Shown one piece after another: positions 26,891 through 35,771 of a stretch of 64,000 nt of DNA. The notes beneath the pieces are model-generated. The model made no database searches, was not told the origin of the DNA, and was given only the letters and a program-made list of their open reading frames with translations. A program made the position numbers and the translations under genes. Position 1 is the stretch's first letter, and each line of letters begins with the position of its first letter. Source of the DNA: Rhodothermia bacterium (lineage in GTDB: Bacteria; Bacteroidota; Rhodothermia; Balneolales; Balneolaceae); the NCBI GenBank assembly GCA_030427885.1, contig JAUICM010000003.1:372001-436000 (forward strand). Direction: 5' to 3'.

Positions 26891-27211
26891 ATGAAAGAAG
26901 TAACAGTTCAGGAACTGAAAGAAAAGAAAGAAACCGGAGAAGATTTTTACCTATTGGATGTACGGGAAGGCTTCGAATATATGGTTTCTAATCTGGAAGG
27001 AGAGAATATACCCCTTGGGGAAATTGACACACGGTTCTCTTCCATCGAAGACAAGAAAGACGAAGAAGTTATTGTAATGTGTCGCTCCGGCAATAGAAGT
27101 AGTAGGGTATGCTCATATCTGGAAAGCAAAGGCTTCAGTAATGTTGCCAATCTAAAAGGCGGAATTACAGCCTGGGCCAAAGAAATTGACCCTTCTATAC
27201 CAGTAGCATAG
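26891..27211 (+). CDS. Rhodanese-like domain protein
   Basis: 106 residues forming a single rhodanese domain: 'LLDVREGFEYMVSNLEG' and the active-site loop CRSGNRS with the persulfide-carrying Cys. Single-domain rhodaneses transfer sulfane sulfur, often to thiol acceptors; the true acceptor is unknown. Its stop TAG directly abuts the rho stop codon on the other strand. Confidence 0.92.
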   Translation: MKEVTVQELKEKKETGEDFYLLDVREGFEYMVSNLEGENIPLGEIDTRFSSIEDKKDEEVIVMCRSGNRSSRVCSYLESKGFSNVANLKGGITAWAKEIDPSIPVA

Positions 27212-28450
27212 TTAAACGATCGCTGCGATCTGGTTTAACAGCTCCTGATTGCTTTCGGTATTTTTAAGCACCTTTAGTAGTCCAAGCATCGATTCTTTTG
27301 GAGATTTCTTCAAAAGATATCTTCGAACCATATTTCGTTCTTCAAGGGAATCAGTGATGAACTTATCTTCATTTCTGGTTCCTGACGCGGTGATATTTAT
27401 AGCCGGATAAATACGGTCGTTCGCCAACTCACGGTCAAGTACCAGCTCCATATTTCCTGTTCCTTTGAACTCTTCAAAAATAAGGTCATCCATTCTGGAA
27501 TTGGTCTCGATCAGACAGGTTGCTATTATAGTAAGCGATCCACCGCCTTCGATCTTACGGGCTGAACCAAATATCTTCTTGGGTATTTCAAGAGCCCTGA
27601 TATCCAAACCACCCGATAAAGTTCTACCACTATTGGTTTGAACGGCGTTATAAGCACGGCCCAATCTGGTGAGTGAATCAATAAGCAGAACAGCATCTTC
27701 ACCCATTTCTGCCTTACGTTTTGCGTATCCAAGGGTCATCTCACAAATGCGGATATGGCTTTGAGTCTTTTTATCATTTGAAGATGCAAAAACTTCTGCG
27801 TCGGTAGAACGAATAAAATCGGTTACTTCTTCCGGACGCTCGTCGACAAGCAGTACACTCAGGTGAAGATCTTTGTGACTTTCCGAGATCGAATTCGCGA
27901 TCTGCTTCAACAATACCGTTTTACCTGTTCTTGGGGGGGCTACAATCAATGCACGCTGACCTTTTCCTATCGGAGCTACCAGGTCTATCACTCTCATTTC
28001 AGTGTCATCAGCACGTTCACCCATTTTGATCCAGTCAACAGGCATGATTGGTGTCTGGCGCTCAAATTTAGGACATCGGGTCCATGCTTCCACCGGCTGT
28101 CGATTTACTACATCTACGGAAAAGACGTGTTTGTTCCCTTGATTATCTTCTTCAAATTCTCCTTCCAGCACCAGTCCCTGACGAAGATCGAGTGCTTTAA
28201 CTTCTTCTGGTTTTAAGAACGGATCCTTTGGGCTGTAACTGAACTCGTAATCCAGTTTGCGGATAAAGCCCCAGCCTTTTTCATTTATTTCTAGAACTCC
28301 TGCATATCGTCCCGCTATACCCTGATTGTTATTCCAATAGAATTTGGGTATAAAAACATTACCACCTTTACTCTGGTTTCTGTTTTTCTTGTTGTTGTTA
28401 CGATTCTTGTTCTTGTTACGGTTCTTATAGTTTTTTCTATTCCGTGCCAT
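27212..28450 (-). CDS. rho: Transcription termination factor Rho
   Basis: 412 residues. RNA-binding cold-shock-like domain ('GVLEINEKGWGFIRK'), then the RecA-like ATPase with Walker A 'PPRTGKTVLLKQIA', 'LLVDERPEEVTDF' and 'LLIDSLTRLGRAYN', and the C-terminal 'GTRNEDKFI' segment. Rho is a hexameric helicase that ends transcripts. The first ~30 residues are almost only N, K and R (MARNRKNYKNRNKNKNRNNN and on), a disordered basic tail in place of the usual N-terminal helix bundle. In this window many convergent gene pairs have no room for hairpin terminators, so Rho may be important. Confidence 0.97.
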   Translation of the reverse strand: MARNRKNYKNRNKNKNRNNNKKNRNQSKGGNVFIPKFYWNNNQGIAGRYAGVLEINEKGWGFIRKLDYEFSYSPKDPFLKPEEVKALDLRQGLVLEGEFEEDNQGNKHVFSVDVVNRQPVEAWTRCPKFERQTPIMPVDWIKMGERADDTEMRVIDLVAPIGKGQRALIVAPPRTGKTVLLKQIANSISESHKDLHLSVLLVDERPEEVTDFIRSTDAEVFASSNDKKTQSHIRICEMTLGYAKRKAEMGEDAVLLIDSLTRLGRAYNAVQTNSGRTLSGGLDIRALEIPKKIFGSARKIEGGGSLTIIATCLIETNSRMDDLIFEEFKGTGNMELVLDRELANDRIYPAINITASGTRNEDKFITDSLEERNMVRRYLLKKSPKESMLGLLKVLKNTESNQELLNQIAAIV

Positions 28451-28542
28451 TCAAACGTTATAAAAGTTGCTTAGTCTCCTATCAATCGGGGTTCCCGAAA
28501 ACTCAATCAATAATGATGTGGATTAATATCTAAGGAGAGCTG

Positions 28543-28576
28543 AAAAAAAGGTGGTGCGGATTTTATTATCCGCACC
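28543..28576 (-). terminator. Terminator of the TPR-protein operon
   Basis: GGTGCGGAT (28553-28561) pairs with ATCCGCACC (28568-28576) over a 6-base loop; on the minus strand three bases separate it from a run of seven T (28549-28543). It lies after the TPR gene and before rho's upstream region. Confidence 0.7.
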
Positions 28577-28623
28577 AATTCTTGAAGATGAGAAAAGATA
28601 CAAATGTTTTGCTTGATAGCAAA

Positions 28624-29958
28624 TTATCTAACCGTGGTGGTCTCGTTGATCCAGCTGTAGCAGCTCATCAATGAACCATCCACTTTAACTTTTTGTCCTT
28701 GCTCATATCCTAATGTGAAAAACTTATCCTCGGTACTTGGTGTTACCGCTTCATAGGTTGCAAGCTGAGAAGTAACCGCATTAGATACGGAAGAATCTAC
28801 TTGTTTAGCTTTGTTCAGGTAATCAACCACTACCCAGTACACCACTTTGTCTTTTGCTTCCAGTTTTCTGTTCTCAGTACATTTTGAAACTGCCTGCCCG
28901 TAAATATTGGCCATCTTCAGGTAGGCCAGACCATAATTTGAATCTATCTTAAGTGCAGCATTAATGTAAGTTTTTGCTGTTTTCAGATCATCCATACTTG
29001 AATAAACATCTGCCAGGTCAAGATTGATCTCTTTTTTGTTTTTGTCATCCGGTGCACTGGCAAGTGCTTCTTTGTATAGTTTGGCAGCTTCTTTATAGCT
29101 GGCATTACCCTTCTCTATGTCAGCGAGTGAAAGAGCACTTTCAAAAGTAGGAGCCAGGCTATGGATCTTTCTTAAAGTCACAATCAACTCCTGTTGCATA
29201 TCCAGAGCTTCCTGAGCATCAGCCACACATTTCAGGTCTTCGATAGAATTTGGATCCGCTTCAAGTTTGTCGCTGCAAAAACCAAGTCTTTCTTCCGGAG
29301 AATCAAATACTTTATTCAATAATTCGTCGAAGTATGCAAGCTGCTCCTCATTCGCAAATGGTTTAGCTGTGTTGATCATGTCGACCACTTCCTGCTTTCG
29401 TGCATCATCGCGAACCATGTTATCGAGAGTAACTCTCAGATAATATCCTTTTGCGAGCTTGGTTGTCCTCTCAGCGTCCATCCTGAACATCGCCTCAAAG
29501 TCCTCATAGGCTCTTTGCAGGCCATTCTCGATGTTTCTGTAGTTTTCCAGAAAATATCTTCCGCGTCGCTGATGAAGTTCATATTTGTCTTGCTCCTGAT
29601 CGGTGAAAATCTCAAAGCTCATTTCAAAAATCATTAACGCACTGTCCAGATACGCCTCTCTTTCACTGGGATTCTGCTTCTCTAATCCAATCTCAGTATA
29701 GATCTTGATAAGTTTGCTGAACTGGGTAGATAGATTAAATCTTGGGTTACCCTCCATAGTTTTTGGCTTCTTACATAGCATCCATCTTCCATAATTCAGG
29801 GCAAATGGATAGTCTCCATTCTGATAGTTACCCCCAAAAATAGAATATGCAGCTATTTCGCTCATCCCATTTGGTGGGTTTGGATTACAATTCTCTTGCG
29901 CCTGTACAAACGACGAGCCTGCTAACAAAATCCCTGCTATTGTAGCTAATACTTTCAT
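28624..29958 (-). CDS. TPR repeat exported protein
   Basis: 444 residues with a signal peptide ending VQAQ and Cys-containing mature start ENCNPNPP. The body is helical, with TPR units clearest at about 270-375 ('SYKEAAKLYKEALASAPDD', 'DLADVYSSMDDLKTAKTYINAALKIDSNYGLAYLKMANIYG'; split across two helices pairs). The C-terminus, ending CYSWINETTTVR, is a conserved type of tail I associate with related envelope TPR proteins. Its role is probably scaffolding in the periplasm. It is the last gene of the glgB-led minus-strand run, 68 bases after the outer-membrane protein gene. Confidence 0.78.
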   Translation of the reverse strand: MKVLATIAGILLAGSSFVQAQENCNPNPPNGMSEIAAYSIFGGNYQNGDYPFALNYGRWMLCKKPKTMEGNPRFNLSTQFSKLIKIYTEIGLEKQNPSEREAYLDSALMIFEMSFEIFTDQEQDKYELHQRRGRYFLENYRNIENGLQRAYEDFEAMFRMDAERTTKLAKGYYLRVTLDNMVRDDARKQEVVDMINTAKPFANEEQLAYFDELLNKVFDSPEERLGFCSDKLEADPNSIEDLKCVADAQEALDMQQELIVTLRKIHSLAPTFESALSLADIEKGNASYKEAAKLYKEALASAPDDKNKKEINLDLADVYSSMDDLKTAKTYINAALKIDSNYGLAYLKMANIYGQAVSKCTENRKLEAKDKVVYWVVVDYLNKAKQVDSSVSNAVTSQLATYEAVTPSTEDKFFTLGYEQGQKVKVDGSLMSCYSWINETTTVR

Positions 29959-30026
29959 TGTATTCTTTAATTAGTTAATCATGTATTTATATAAACTTTC
30001 GAGTTTATATAATTATTACCTTAGAA

Positions 30027-31331
30027 TTATCTAAGCTTAGGTCTGACAAACATATTTTCGGTTAGGTTCACGGAGAAACCAAACGACCAAATACGCTCTT
30101 CTATTAAGTTGTTATTTGTTGTACCCCTGATTCCATATTGGATGCTCAGATCTATTGATGAAGCTGTTCTTGACAACAAGCCTATCCCTGCATTGAGCCA
30201 TAAGGTACTAATGTCATCCTCTTCGAATCTCAGATGACCGGTGTCATAAGATACTCCAGCAGAATATTTAAATCTTGAAAAAATTAACGTAGAATTTCTT
30301 TTGTATGGATGGTACTGAATACCGCCTCCGAACTTAAGTCTGTCCTTCAAATAAACCTCATCTCCCGGTCTCAGGTCATTCGAAAAGTCTCCCCATTTCT
30401 GAAGCATCCCTTCAGCTGAAAAATTGAGCACTGACGAAGGTGCGTAACCAAGTCCGAATACAGCCTCAAGAGGCATCTTGATATTACCTTCAGTCAGAGC
30501 CAGATCTGCAGAAAGGTCAACTTCCGTGCCTACTCCTTCCACACTTTTCTGGGATTTAAATTCTTCTTCTGCGTTAATTGAAAATGGTAGATTCAAGGTA
30601 GCTCCCAGAGAAATTACGTCACTTTTTCTGAAGACTCCTCCATATCCTATCGTCAATCCAAAACGATGCGCCAGGGTATTCCCAGTCATCGTTGCTTTTT
30701 GTGTCTGAGTAGAGAAGCTGGTAGAGCTGAATCTGAATTTCTCGCTATTCTCCAGGTTCATAAACACGAATGAAGGAGCATAACCGATAGAAATATTTTT
30801 TGTGAGCTTAAAACCGATACCAACCTCAAATTTGTTCAAACCACCAAAACTTCTCACTTCATTAGTATAGTAAACTGTATCTGTTGGTGAGGTATTGAAC
30901 GACTTCAGATCAATAATACTGTAATTAGACCTGGTTATAGGGAACATGCCTACAGAAAGTCCCAGTCTGTCTTTTTTGAGAGGAAATACGGCGTGGAGGT
31001 AATTTGCCTCAAGATTAGAATTCTTTTCTGAGGACAAGTCGGTTTTACTGCTGAATGAAGAAAACTGTATCCCGGATGAAGCCCTTGTCACAAGCGCTCT
31101 TCCCCACAATGCAGGGTTAGAGATATTCGAAGATTCTCTGTTTAAGCTTGAAACTCCAAAAACACCCTGAGATTTAAATACTGCGGAGGTAAGATCGATT
31201 GGATATCCAACACCTACGGCAGAATAAACTGACCCTGATCTTGATTCACTTGGGTCAGTAACCTGTCCAAATGCAGTTCCCGTTACTAATGCCAATACAA
31301 TCAGTAAAGATATTTTTTTAATGCTACTCAT
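30027..31331 (-). CDS. Outer-membrane beta-barrel protein, function unknown
   Basis: 434 residues. Signal peptide ending at AFGQ; then repeated amphipathic strands ('RLGLSVGMFPI', 'FEVGIGFKLTKNISIGYAPSFVF', 'HRFGLTIGYGGVF', 'LKFGGGIQYHP') and a C-terminal strand 'SFGFSVNLTENMFVRPKLR', the pattern of FadL/PorV-like barrels. 'SNISNPALWGRA' near 70 is like the 'NPAG/NPAL' motif of that group. Its ATG overlaps the stop of the DUF4270 lipoprotein (TGATG), so the two are translated together and may form an outer-membrane complex. Confidence 0.75.
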   Translation of the reverse strand: MSSIKKISLLIVLALVTGTAFGQVTDPSESRSGSVYSAVGVGYPIDLTSAVFKSQGVFGVSSLNRESSNISNPALWGRALVTRASSGIQFSSFSSKTDLSSEKNSNLEANYLHAVFPLKKDRLGLSVGMFPITRSNYSIIDLKSFNTSPTDTVYYTNEVRSFGGLNKFEVGIGFKLTKNISIGYAPSFVFMNLENSEKFRFSSTSFSTQTQKATMTGNTLAHRFGLTIGYGGVFRKSDVISLGATLNLPFSINAEEEFKSQKSVEGVGTEVDLSADLALTEGNIKMPLEAVFGLGYAPSSVLNFSAEGMLQKWGDFSNDLRPGDEVYLKDRLKFGGGIQYHPYKRNSTLIFSRFKYSAGVSYDTGHLRFEEDDISTLWLNAGIGLLSRTASSIDLSIQYGIRGTTNNNLIEERIWSFGFSVNLTENMFVRPKLR

Positions 31332-32548
31332 CAGTTTGTCTCCTTTACTAATCCATAAACGATCACTTTAGGAGCCAGGGCTTTATCAGCGACATTAACT
31401 CCGTAAATAGAACTGTATGCCATCAGGCCTTCGCTTGCAAACGGATAAATATAAACCTCATCAAGTGCTGTACTACCAAATAGATTTGCATTAAATAATG
31501 CGGTAAGATTGAATGTATACTTTCCTTTAGAATATGGACCGCTCAGACCCGATCCTTCAAAGGCAAATGCATACGCTTTATCCTCAGTTGGCCCTGGGGA
31601 TAACACATAGAGTGACGGCCTGGGCCTTATCTCATTAGTACCTAGGCTGGTATGCTTCATCAAGGTAGTGTCCTCTGAAAAAACAAGTTCTGCACGTAAG
31701 AAATTCTGGTTAGGAAGCTGAGCAACAATATCCTCCAGATTCAGGGTAATGAATCTCTCATAGGTATTAAACAAATTGAGATGATCGGCGGACTGATTAT
31801 CAGCACCTTTATCGTAATCATAGGCCCAGTCCAGCATTACTTTGTCAGAAGTATCAGCGGCTGTAATGATCCTGAGCCTGCTTGAGCTGATGCTGGTATA
31901 TACCAGCTTGTTATTGCCGCCATCGGGTACAATTGCCAAACCGAATTCATTTCTGCGGTAATTCTCATTTCTTACAGAGTCGCCATCCATGTTGAAATAC
32001 GATATATAATCGTCTACCCAGGAACCATTCAATGGAATTTCCACAAAACCAGCGGTGTCAATAGTGGTATTATTGATCTCAAACTGACCTATTAGCTCCG
32101 AACCCCATGTCACGGAATTACTTTTCTTGTAGGTAGTTCCCCTCCAAGAATCGTTGATTCGATATACTGAATACATGCCGGTAGCAGTTGTATCTCCGTA
32201 CCGTGCTTTTTCATGAATATTCAACCTAAGTGAAAAGGTATCCGATGTTGTAAGGTCTGGTGAACTTGCACTCTTCACTATGGATGGTTTAACCATTAAA
32301 AAAGAACTGATATCACCATATAATGGATCAGAAAACTCTCCCAGTGCACTATAGGCCAATCTGCCCAGATAAGGGTCAGTATTATCCGTCGGCAGGTTGT
32401 TGATGTAAATTGTGTCTACTTTTACTTCTGATTGCTCAACAAACTTTCCCCCTACAGAAGCGGGGTCGCTACATGAGATAAGTAATAGAATGGAGAATAC
32501 AGAAAAAGCAAGCCGCCGTGTCAGGGCAGCTTTGGATATGCTATTCAT
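31331..32548 (-). CDS. DUF4270 family lipoprotein
   Basis: 405 residues. The signal ends in lipobox LLISC (Cys27). The DUF4270 hallmarks are the early 'SVGGKFVEQSEVKVDTIYI' and 'YLGRLAYSALGEFSDPLYG' segments, then Ig-like beta-rich sequence. In flavobacteria DUF4270 genes commonly lie beside a short glycogen-synthase-like gene, and here that gene is 28 bases upstream. Function unknown; surface or periplasmic face of the outer membrane. Confidence 0.75.
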   Translation of the reverse strand: MNSISKAALTRRLAFSVFSILLLISCSDPASVGGKFVEQSEVKVDTIYINNLPTDNTDPYLGRLAYSALGEFSDPLYGDISSFLMVKPSIVKSASSPDLTTSDTFSLRLNIHEKARYGDTTATGMYSVYRINDSWRGTTYKKSNSVTWGSELIGQFEINNTTIDTAGFVEIPLNGSWVDDYISYFNMDGDSVRNENYRRNEFGLAIVPDGGNNKLVYTSISSSRLRIITAADTSDKVMLDWAYDYDKGADNQSADHLNLFNTYERFITLNLEDIVAQLPNQNFLRAELVFSEDTTLMKHTSLGTNEIRPRPSLYVLSPGPTEDKAYAFAFEGSGLSGPYSKGKYTFNLTALFNANLFGSTALDEVYIYPFASEGLMAYSSIYGVNVADKALAPKVIVYGLVKETN

Positions 32549-32576
32549 TAATTAATAAAATCTTGATGTTTTTGAT

Positions 32577-33374
32577 CTAATCAGCAATTGTTCTGTAATA
32601 ATCTGCGAATTTGCTTGAAACATCCTCAGGAGAACCCTGGATCTGTTCTGGTTTTACTCCTAATTCTTTGAAAACCTCATCAAATTCATCTTTCAGATAG
32701 TTGCCGGTTACTACATGGTCACTGTACATTAACCCAAGTTTAAGAAGGTCTACTTTGCCGTTGTCCGTTAATTTATTGATGTCAACATCCTCCGGCAGCC
32801 CAAGCAGCTCAAGTATTTTAGCTGTATCAGCAGTTCCTTCATTTTCTGGATGGTGAAGATTATAGATCACTTGTGTGTTCTTGAAGATCTCCTCATCCTT
32901 ATACTTGGTTTTAACAAGGAGCGGAATCAAACCAGCTGGCCAGTCATGGCAGTGGATAATATCCGGTTCCCAACCGAGCTTCATAACTGTTTCGAGTACC
33001 CCTTTATTGTAGAAGGCAAGTCTTTCAGCGTTATCAGGATAAAAATCATCCGTCTTAGGATCCTTAAACATCCCCTTTCTCTTGAAGTAAGTATCATTAT
33101 CAAGGAAGTAAACCTGCAGTTTAGCATTGGGTATACTTGCTACTTTGATCTTCATACTCTCTTTTTCTTCACCTACTTCCACTTCAATACCAGAAAGACG
33201 AATAACTTCATGAAGCCTGTTCCGGCGATCATTGATGGTTCCGTACTTCGGTAATAAAATCCGAATCTCAAACCCCTTATCCTGCAAAGAAGCTGGTAAA
33301 AACCGAAGCAAATCGGCTGTATAAGTCATTCGTGCAAATGGAGAAATTTCAGCCGCTGCGTATAATATTTTCAT
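32577..33374 (-). CDS. Short GT5 (glycogen/starch synthase catalytic domain)-like protein
   Basis: 265 residues, equal to only the N-terminal Rossmann domain of glycogen synthase: 'KILYAAAEISPFA', 'ILLPKYGTINDRRNRLHEV', 'VYFLDNDTYFKRK', 'PDIIHCHDWPAGLIPLL'. True GlgA proteins are about 480 residues. The ADP-glucose-binding KxGGL that should follow 'EISPFA' reads RMTYTADLL, so the motif is lost, and the whole C-terminal half with the second KTGGL and catalytic Glu is missing. It is not likely to make glycogen by itself; similar short proteins are a fixed family in Bacteroidota. It sits between comA and the DUF4270 lipoprotein gene. Confidence 0.82.
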   Translation of the reverse strand: MKILYAAAEISPFARMTYTADLLRFLPASLQDKGFEIRILLPKYGTINDRRNRLHEVIRLSGIEVEVGEEKESMKIKVASIPNAKLQVYFLDNDTYFKRKGMFKDPKTDDFYPDNAERLAFYNKGVLETVMKLGWEPDIIHCHDWPAGLIPLLVKTKYKDEEIFKNTQVIYNLHHPENEGTADTAKILELLGLPEDVDINKLTDNGKVDLLKLGLMYSDHVVTGNYLKDEFDEVFKELGVKPEQIQGSPEDVSSKFADYYRTIAD

Positions 33375-33385
33375 AGATTGTTTAC

Positions 33386-34204
33386 TTACTCTTTGTTCGA
33401 GATTGTATTCTCTTTTATAACTTTATCTAGTTCGTTGCCCTCATCCAGGGAATAGAAGTCCATCAATGTGTCGCTTCGAAGGCCAAGCCTCAAGGTTTCC
33501 AAAGGTATTACTTCTTCCGGCTGAATATTTCCGAGGTTTACATTACTGCCGTATTTACGAATGAACCAAACCTGCTGTTCTTTCTTTGGCGCTTCAAAGA
33601 TCAATTTATCAATCGAAATCTGATCGGTGATTTCTTCTATTAAACCTGACCGCACTTCTCCGTTAGGCCTGAACACACCTACTGTTCCGCTTTCACGTGC
33701 CTCACAAATAACCTTATCGGCACCTGCATTCAATTCCTGCTCGATCACTTTTACCCACTTGTATGGAGGTATAATCTCATTAGGGTTTTTACTTCCCACT
33801 TCTGAAAAGACCGTGAAATCCTGACTTAGTTCTTTTATGATCTTTTGTTTGCGTTCATCTGAAAGCCAGATCGTTCCATTCGATACTTCAACGTACTCAA
33901 TATTATACTTTTCCATCAGTTTACGATAATCATTCAACTGATCTCTGAGTACATATGCTTCAAAAAGGGTGCCTCCAAGGTAAACTGGTATTCCCGCTTC
34001 GGAATACACCTTTAATTTCTCATCCAAACTCTGAGTTACGTACGAAGTACCCCATCCCAGCTTGATCACATCAACATAATTTGAACAAACCTCACAAAAA
34101 TCTTCGGCTTGACGTACACTATACCCTTTATCGAGTACTAATGTGATTCCATGTTTTCTTGGTTTTTCTGACCTTTTTGGAAGATTGTTTAGAGAAAACG
34201 ACAT
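33386..34204 (-). CDS. comA: Phosphosulfolactate synthase
   Basis: About 272 residues from Met at 34204 (a longer frame begins at 34231 but the family starts near 'SLNNLPKRSEKPRKHG'). TIM-barrel enzyme adding sulfite to phosphoenolpyruvate; signatures are 'TLVLDKGYSVRQAEDF', 'VDVIKLGWGTSYV', 'YLGGTLFEAYVL', 'ISEVGSKNP'-like 'FSEVGSKNP' and 'VICEARESGTVGVFRPNGEVR'. In methanogens it starts coenzyme M synthesis; in bacteria the sulfolactate can be an end product or could lead to cysteate for sulfonolipids. comB and comC are not nearby. Eleven bases separate it from the GT5-like gene. Confidence 0.9.
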   Translation of the reverse strand: MSFSLNNLPKRSEKPRKHGITLVLDKGYSVRQAEDFCEVCSNYVDVIKLGWGTSYVTQSLDEKLKVYSEAGIPVYLGGTLFEAYVLRDQLNDYRKLMEKYNIEYVEVSNGTIWLSDERKQKIIKELSQDFTVFSEVGSKNPNEIIPPYKWVKVIEQELNAGADKVICEARESGTVGVFRPNGEVRSGLIEEITDQISIDKLIFEAPKKEQQVWFIRKYGSNVNLGNIQPEEVIPLETLRLGLRSDTLMDFYSLDEGNELDKVIKENTISNKE

Positions 34205-34269
34205 AATATAATTGTAAATCGAAGCATCCAATATACAAAAAAGGCCACTTCTTTTAAAGGTTCGGGTTT

Positions 34270-35766
34270 CTAAATGATCCTGCGATTGCTTAGCTCAACC
34301 AAAAACCGGATTTGCTCTCTGTCTACTTCTGCGAACATTTGGTTTGTATAACGCCATTGCCAGTTCCCTGACGGCTTTCCGGGGAAATTCATTCTGTGCT
34401 CTCCACCAAGACTCATGTAGTCCTGCAGCGGGAAAATAGCCTGATCTGCCACCGACATCATACCCAATCTGATAAACTCCCAACTAATATTTGAGCCATC
34501 TGAACGTGTATATGTTCTTGCATGATGCTTCTCTTGCTCAGGCGCTGAAAGAAACCAGCCTATCGTGGTATCGTTGTCATGCGTTCCGGTATAGGTAACA
34601 CAGTTTTGAGGATAATTGTGCGGCAGAAAACTATTCGATGAGTCTGAGTCGAAGGCAAACTGAATGATCTTCATTCCAGGAAACGAATATTTATCTCTCA
34701 GCTTTTCCACTCCCTCGGTTACAAAACCAAGGTCCTCCGCCAATATCGGCAGTTCCCCACATTTTTCTAATATCGTATCGAATAGTTTCTCACCCGGCCC
34801 TTTTACCCATCTGCCATTGATCGCCGTTTCTTCTTCGGCGGCTACTTCCCAATATTCATCAAAGCCCCTGAAGTGATCCACCCTAATGGCGTCACAGGTT
34901 TTGAACATATGCTTGAACCGGTCAACCCACCACGAGAATCCGTCTTTCTCCAGGGTTTCCCAGTTATATTGTGGATTTCCCCAAAGTTGTCCAGTTTCAC
35001 TAAAATAATCTGGTGGTACACCAGCTACCAGTTTACGATTTCCTTTATCGTCTACTTCAAAATATTCTGGATTTGCCCAGACATCAGAACTGTTGTGATC
35101 CACAAATATGGGTATGTCACCGATCACACGGATTCCATTATCATTCGCATATTTCTTGAGATCCATCCACTGATTATAGAACTCGTATTGCATCCAGTAG
35201 ATCCGCTTGATACGCTCAGTAAATTTGGCCTTATATGCTTTCATAGCAGCCGGTTTCCGTTGTGCTATATCTGCATCCCAGGTGTTCCAGGGTTGTTTGT
35301 TATAATGAATGGCACATGCCATGAAAAGCACGTAGTCGTCCAGCCATTTCTTGTTTTCTGATTTGAACGCTTTAAAATTCTTCTCTTCTTCTTTCGTCAG
35401 CCCTTCATAAAACCGATCACTTGCCAATTCAAGCAGCTGGTCTTTTTTAGTGAATGCTTCATCATAAAGCACAGTAGTTCCGGAAGGTAACTCGGCTTTC
35501 TTAGCTTCTGCAGGAGTTATCAGGCCCTTCTTTACAAGGATATCCGGACTTATTAAATACACATTACCAGCAAACGCAGAGTAACTGGCATAAGGGGAAT
35601 TACCATATCCAGTTGGAGTAAGTGGTAACATTTGCCAGATCGTCTGATGGGTATCCTTCAAAAAATCGATGAAAACTCGTGCTTCATTACCAAAGTCTCC
35701 GATGCCGTACTTTCCCGGAAAAGATGTAGGGTGCACCAGGGTACCACACGAACGAGGAAATCTCAT
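34270..35766 (-). CDS. malQ: 4-alpha-glucanotransferase (amylomaltase)
   Basis: About 498 residues, GH77. 'RSCGTLVHPTSFPGKYGIGDFG' opens the enzyme; 'DIPIFVDHNSSDVWA', nucleophile Asp in 'AIRVDHFRGFDEYW', acid Glu in 'ILAEDLGFVTEGV' and 'YTGTHDNDTTIGW' are the conserved regions. It transfers maltosyl and longer units between alpha-1,4-glucans. Start is the ATG at 35766, five bases after the glgB stop; a longer frame reaching into glgB has a non-enzyme-like N-terminus. Works with GlgB and GlgP in alpha-glucan turnover. Confidence 0.95.
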   Translation of the reverse strand: MRFPRSCGTLVHPTSFPGKYGIGDFGNEARVFIDFLKDTHQTIWQMLPLTPTGYGNSPYASYSAFAGNVYLISPDILVKKGLITPAEAKKAELPSGTTVLYDEAFTKKDQLLELASDRFYEGLTKEEEKNFKAFKSENKKWLDDYVLFMACAIHYNKQPWNTWDADIAQRKPAAMKAYKAKFTERIKRIYWMQYEFYNQWMDLKKYANDNGIRVIGDIPIFVDHNSSDVWANPEYFEVDDKGNRKLVAGVPPDYFSETGQLWGNPQYNWETLEKDGFSWWVDRFKHMFKTCDAIRVDHFRGFDEYWEVAAEEETAINGRWVKGPGEKLFDTILEKCGELPILAEDLGFVTEGVEKLRDKYSFPGMKIIQFAFDSDSSNSFLPHNYPQNCVTYTGTHDNDTTIGWFLSAPEQEKHHARTYTRSDGSNISWEFIRLGMMSVADQAIFPLQDYMSLGGEHRMNFPGKPSGNWQWRYTNQMFAEVDREQIRFLVELSNRRII

Positions 35767-35771
35767 ATACT

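Noticed and set aside
32577-33374. Call as functional glycogen synthase glgA
   Set aside because: The protein has half the needed length and no KxGGL, so the symbol glgA was not used.
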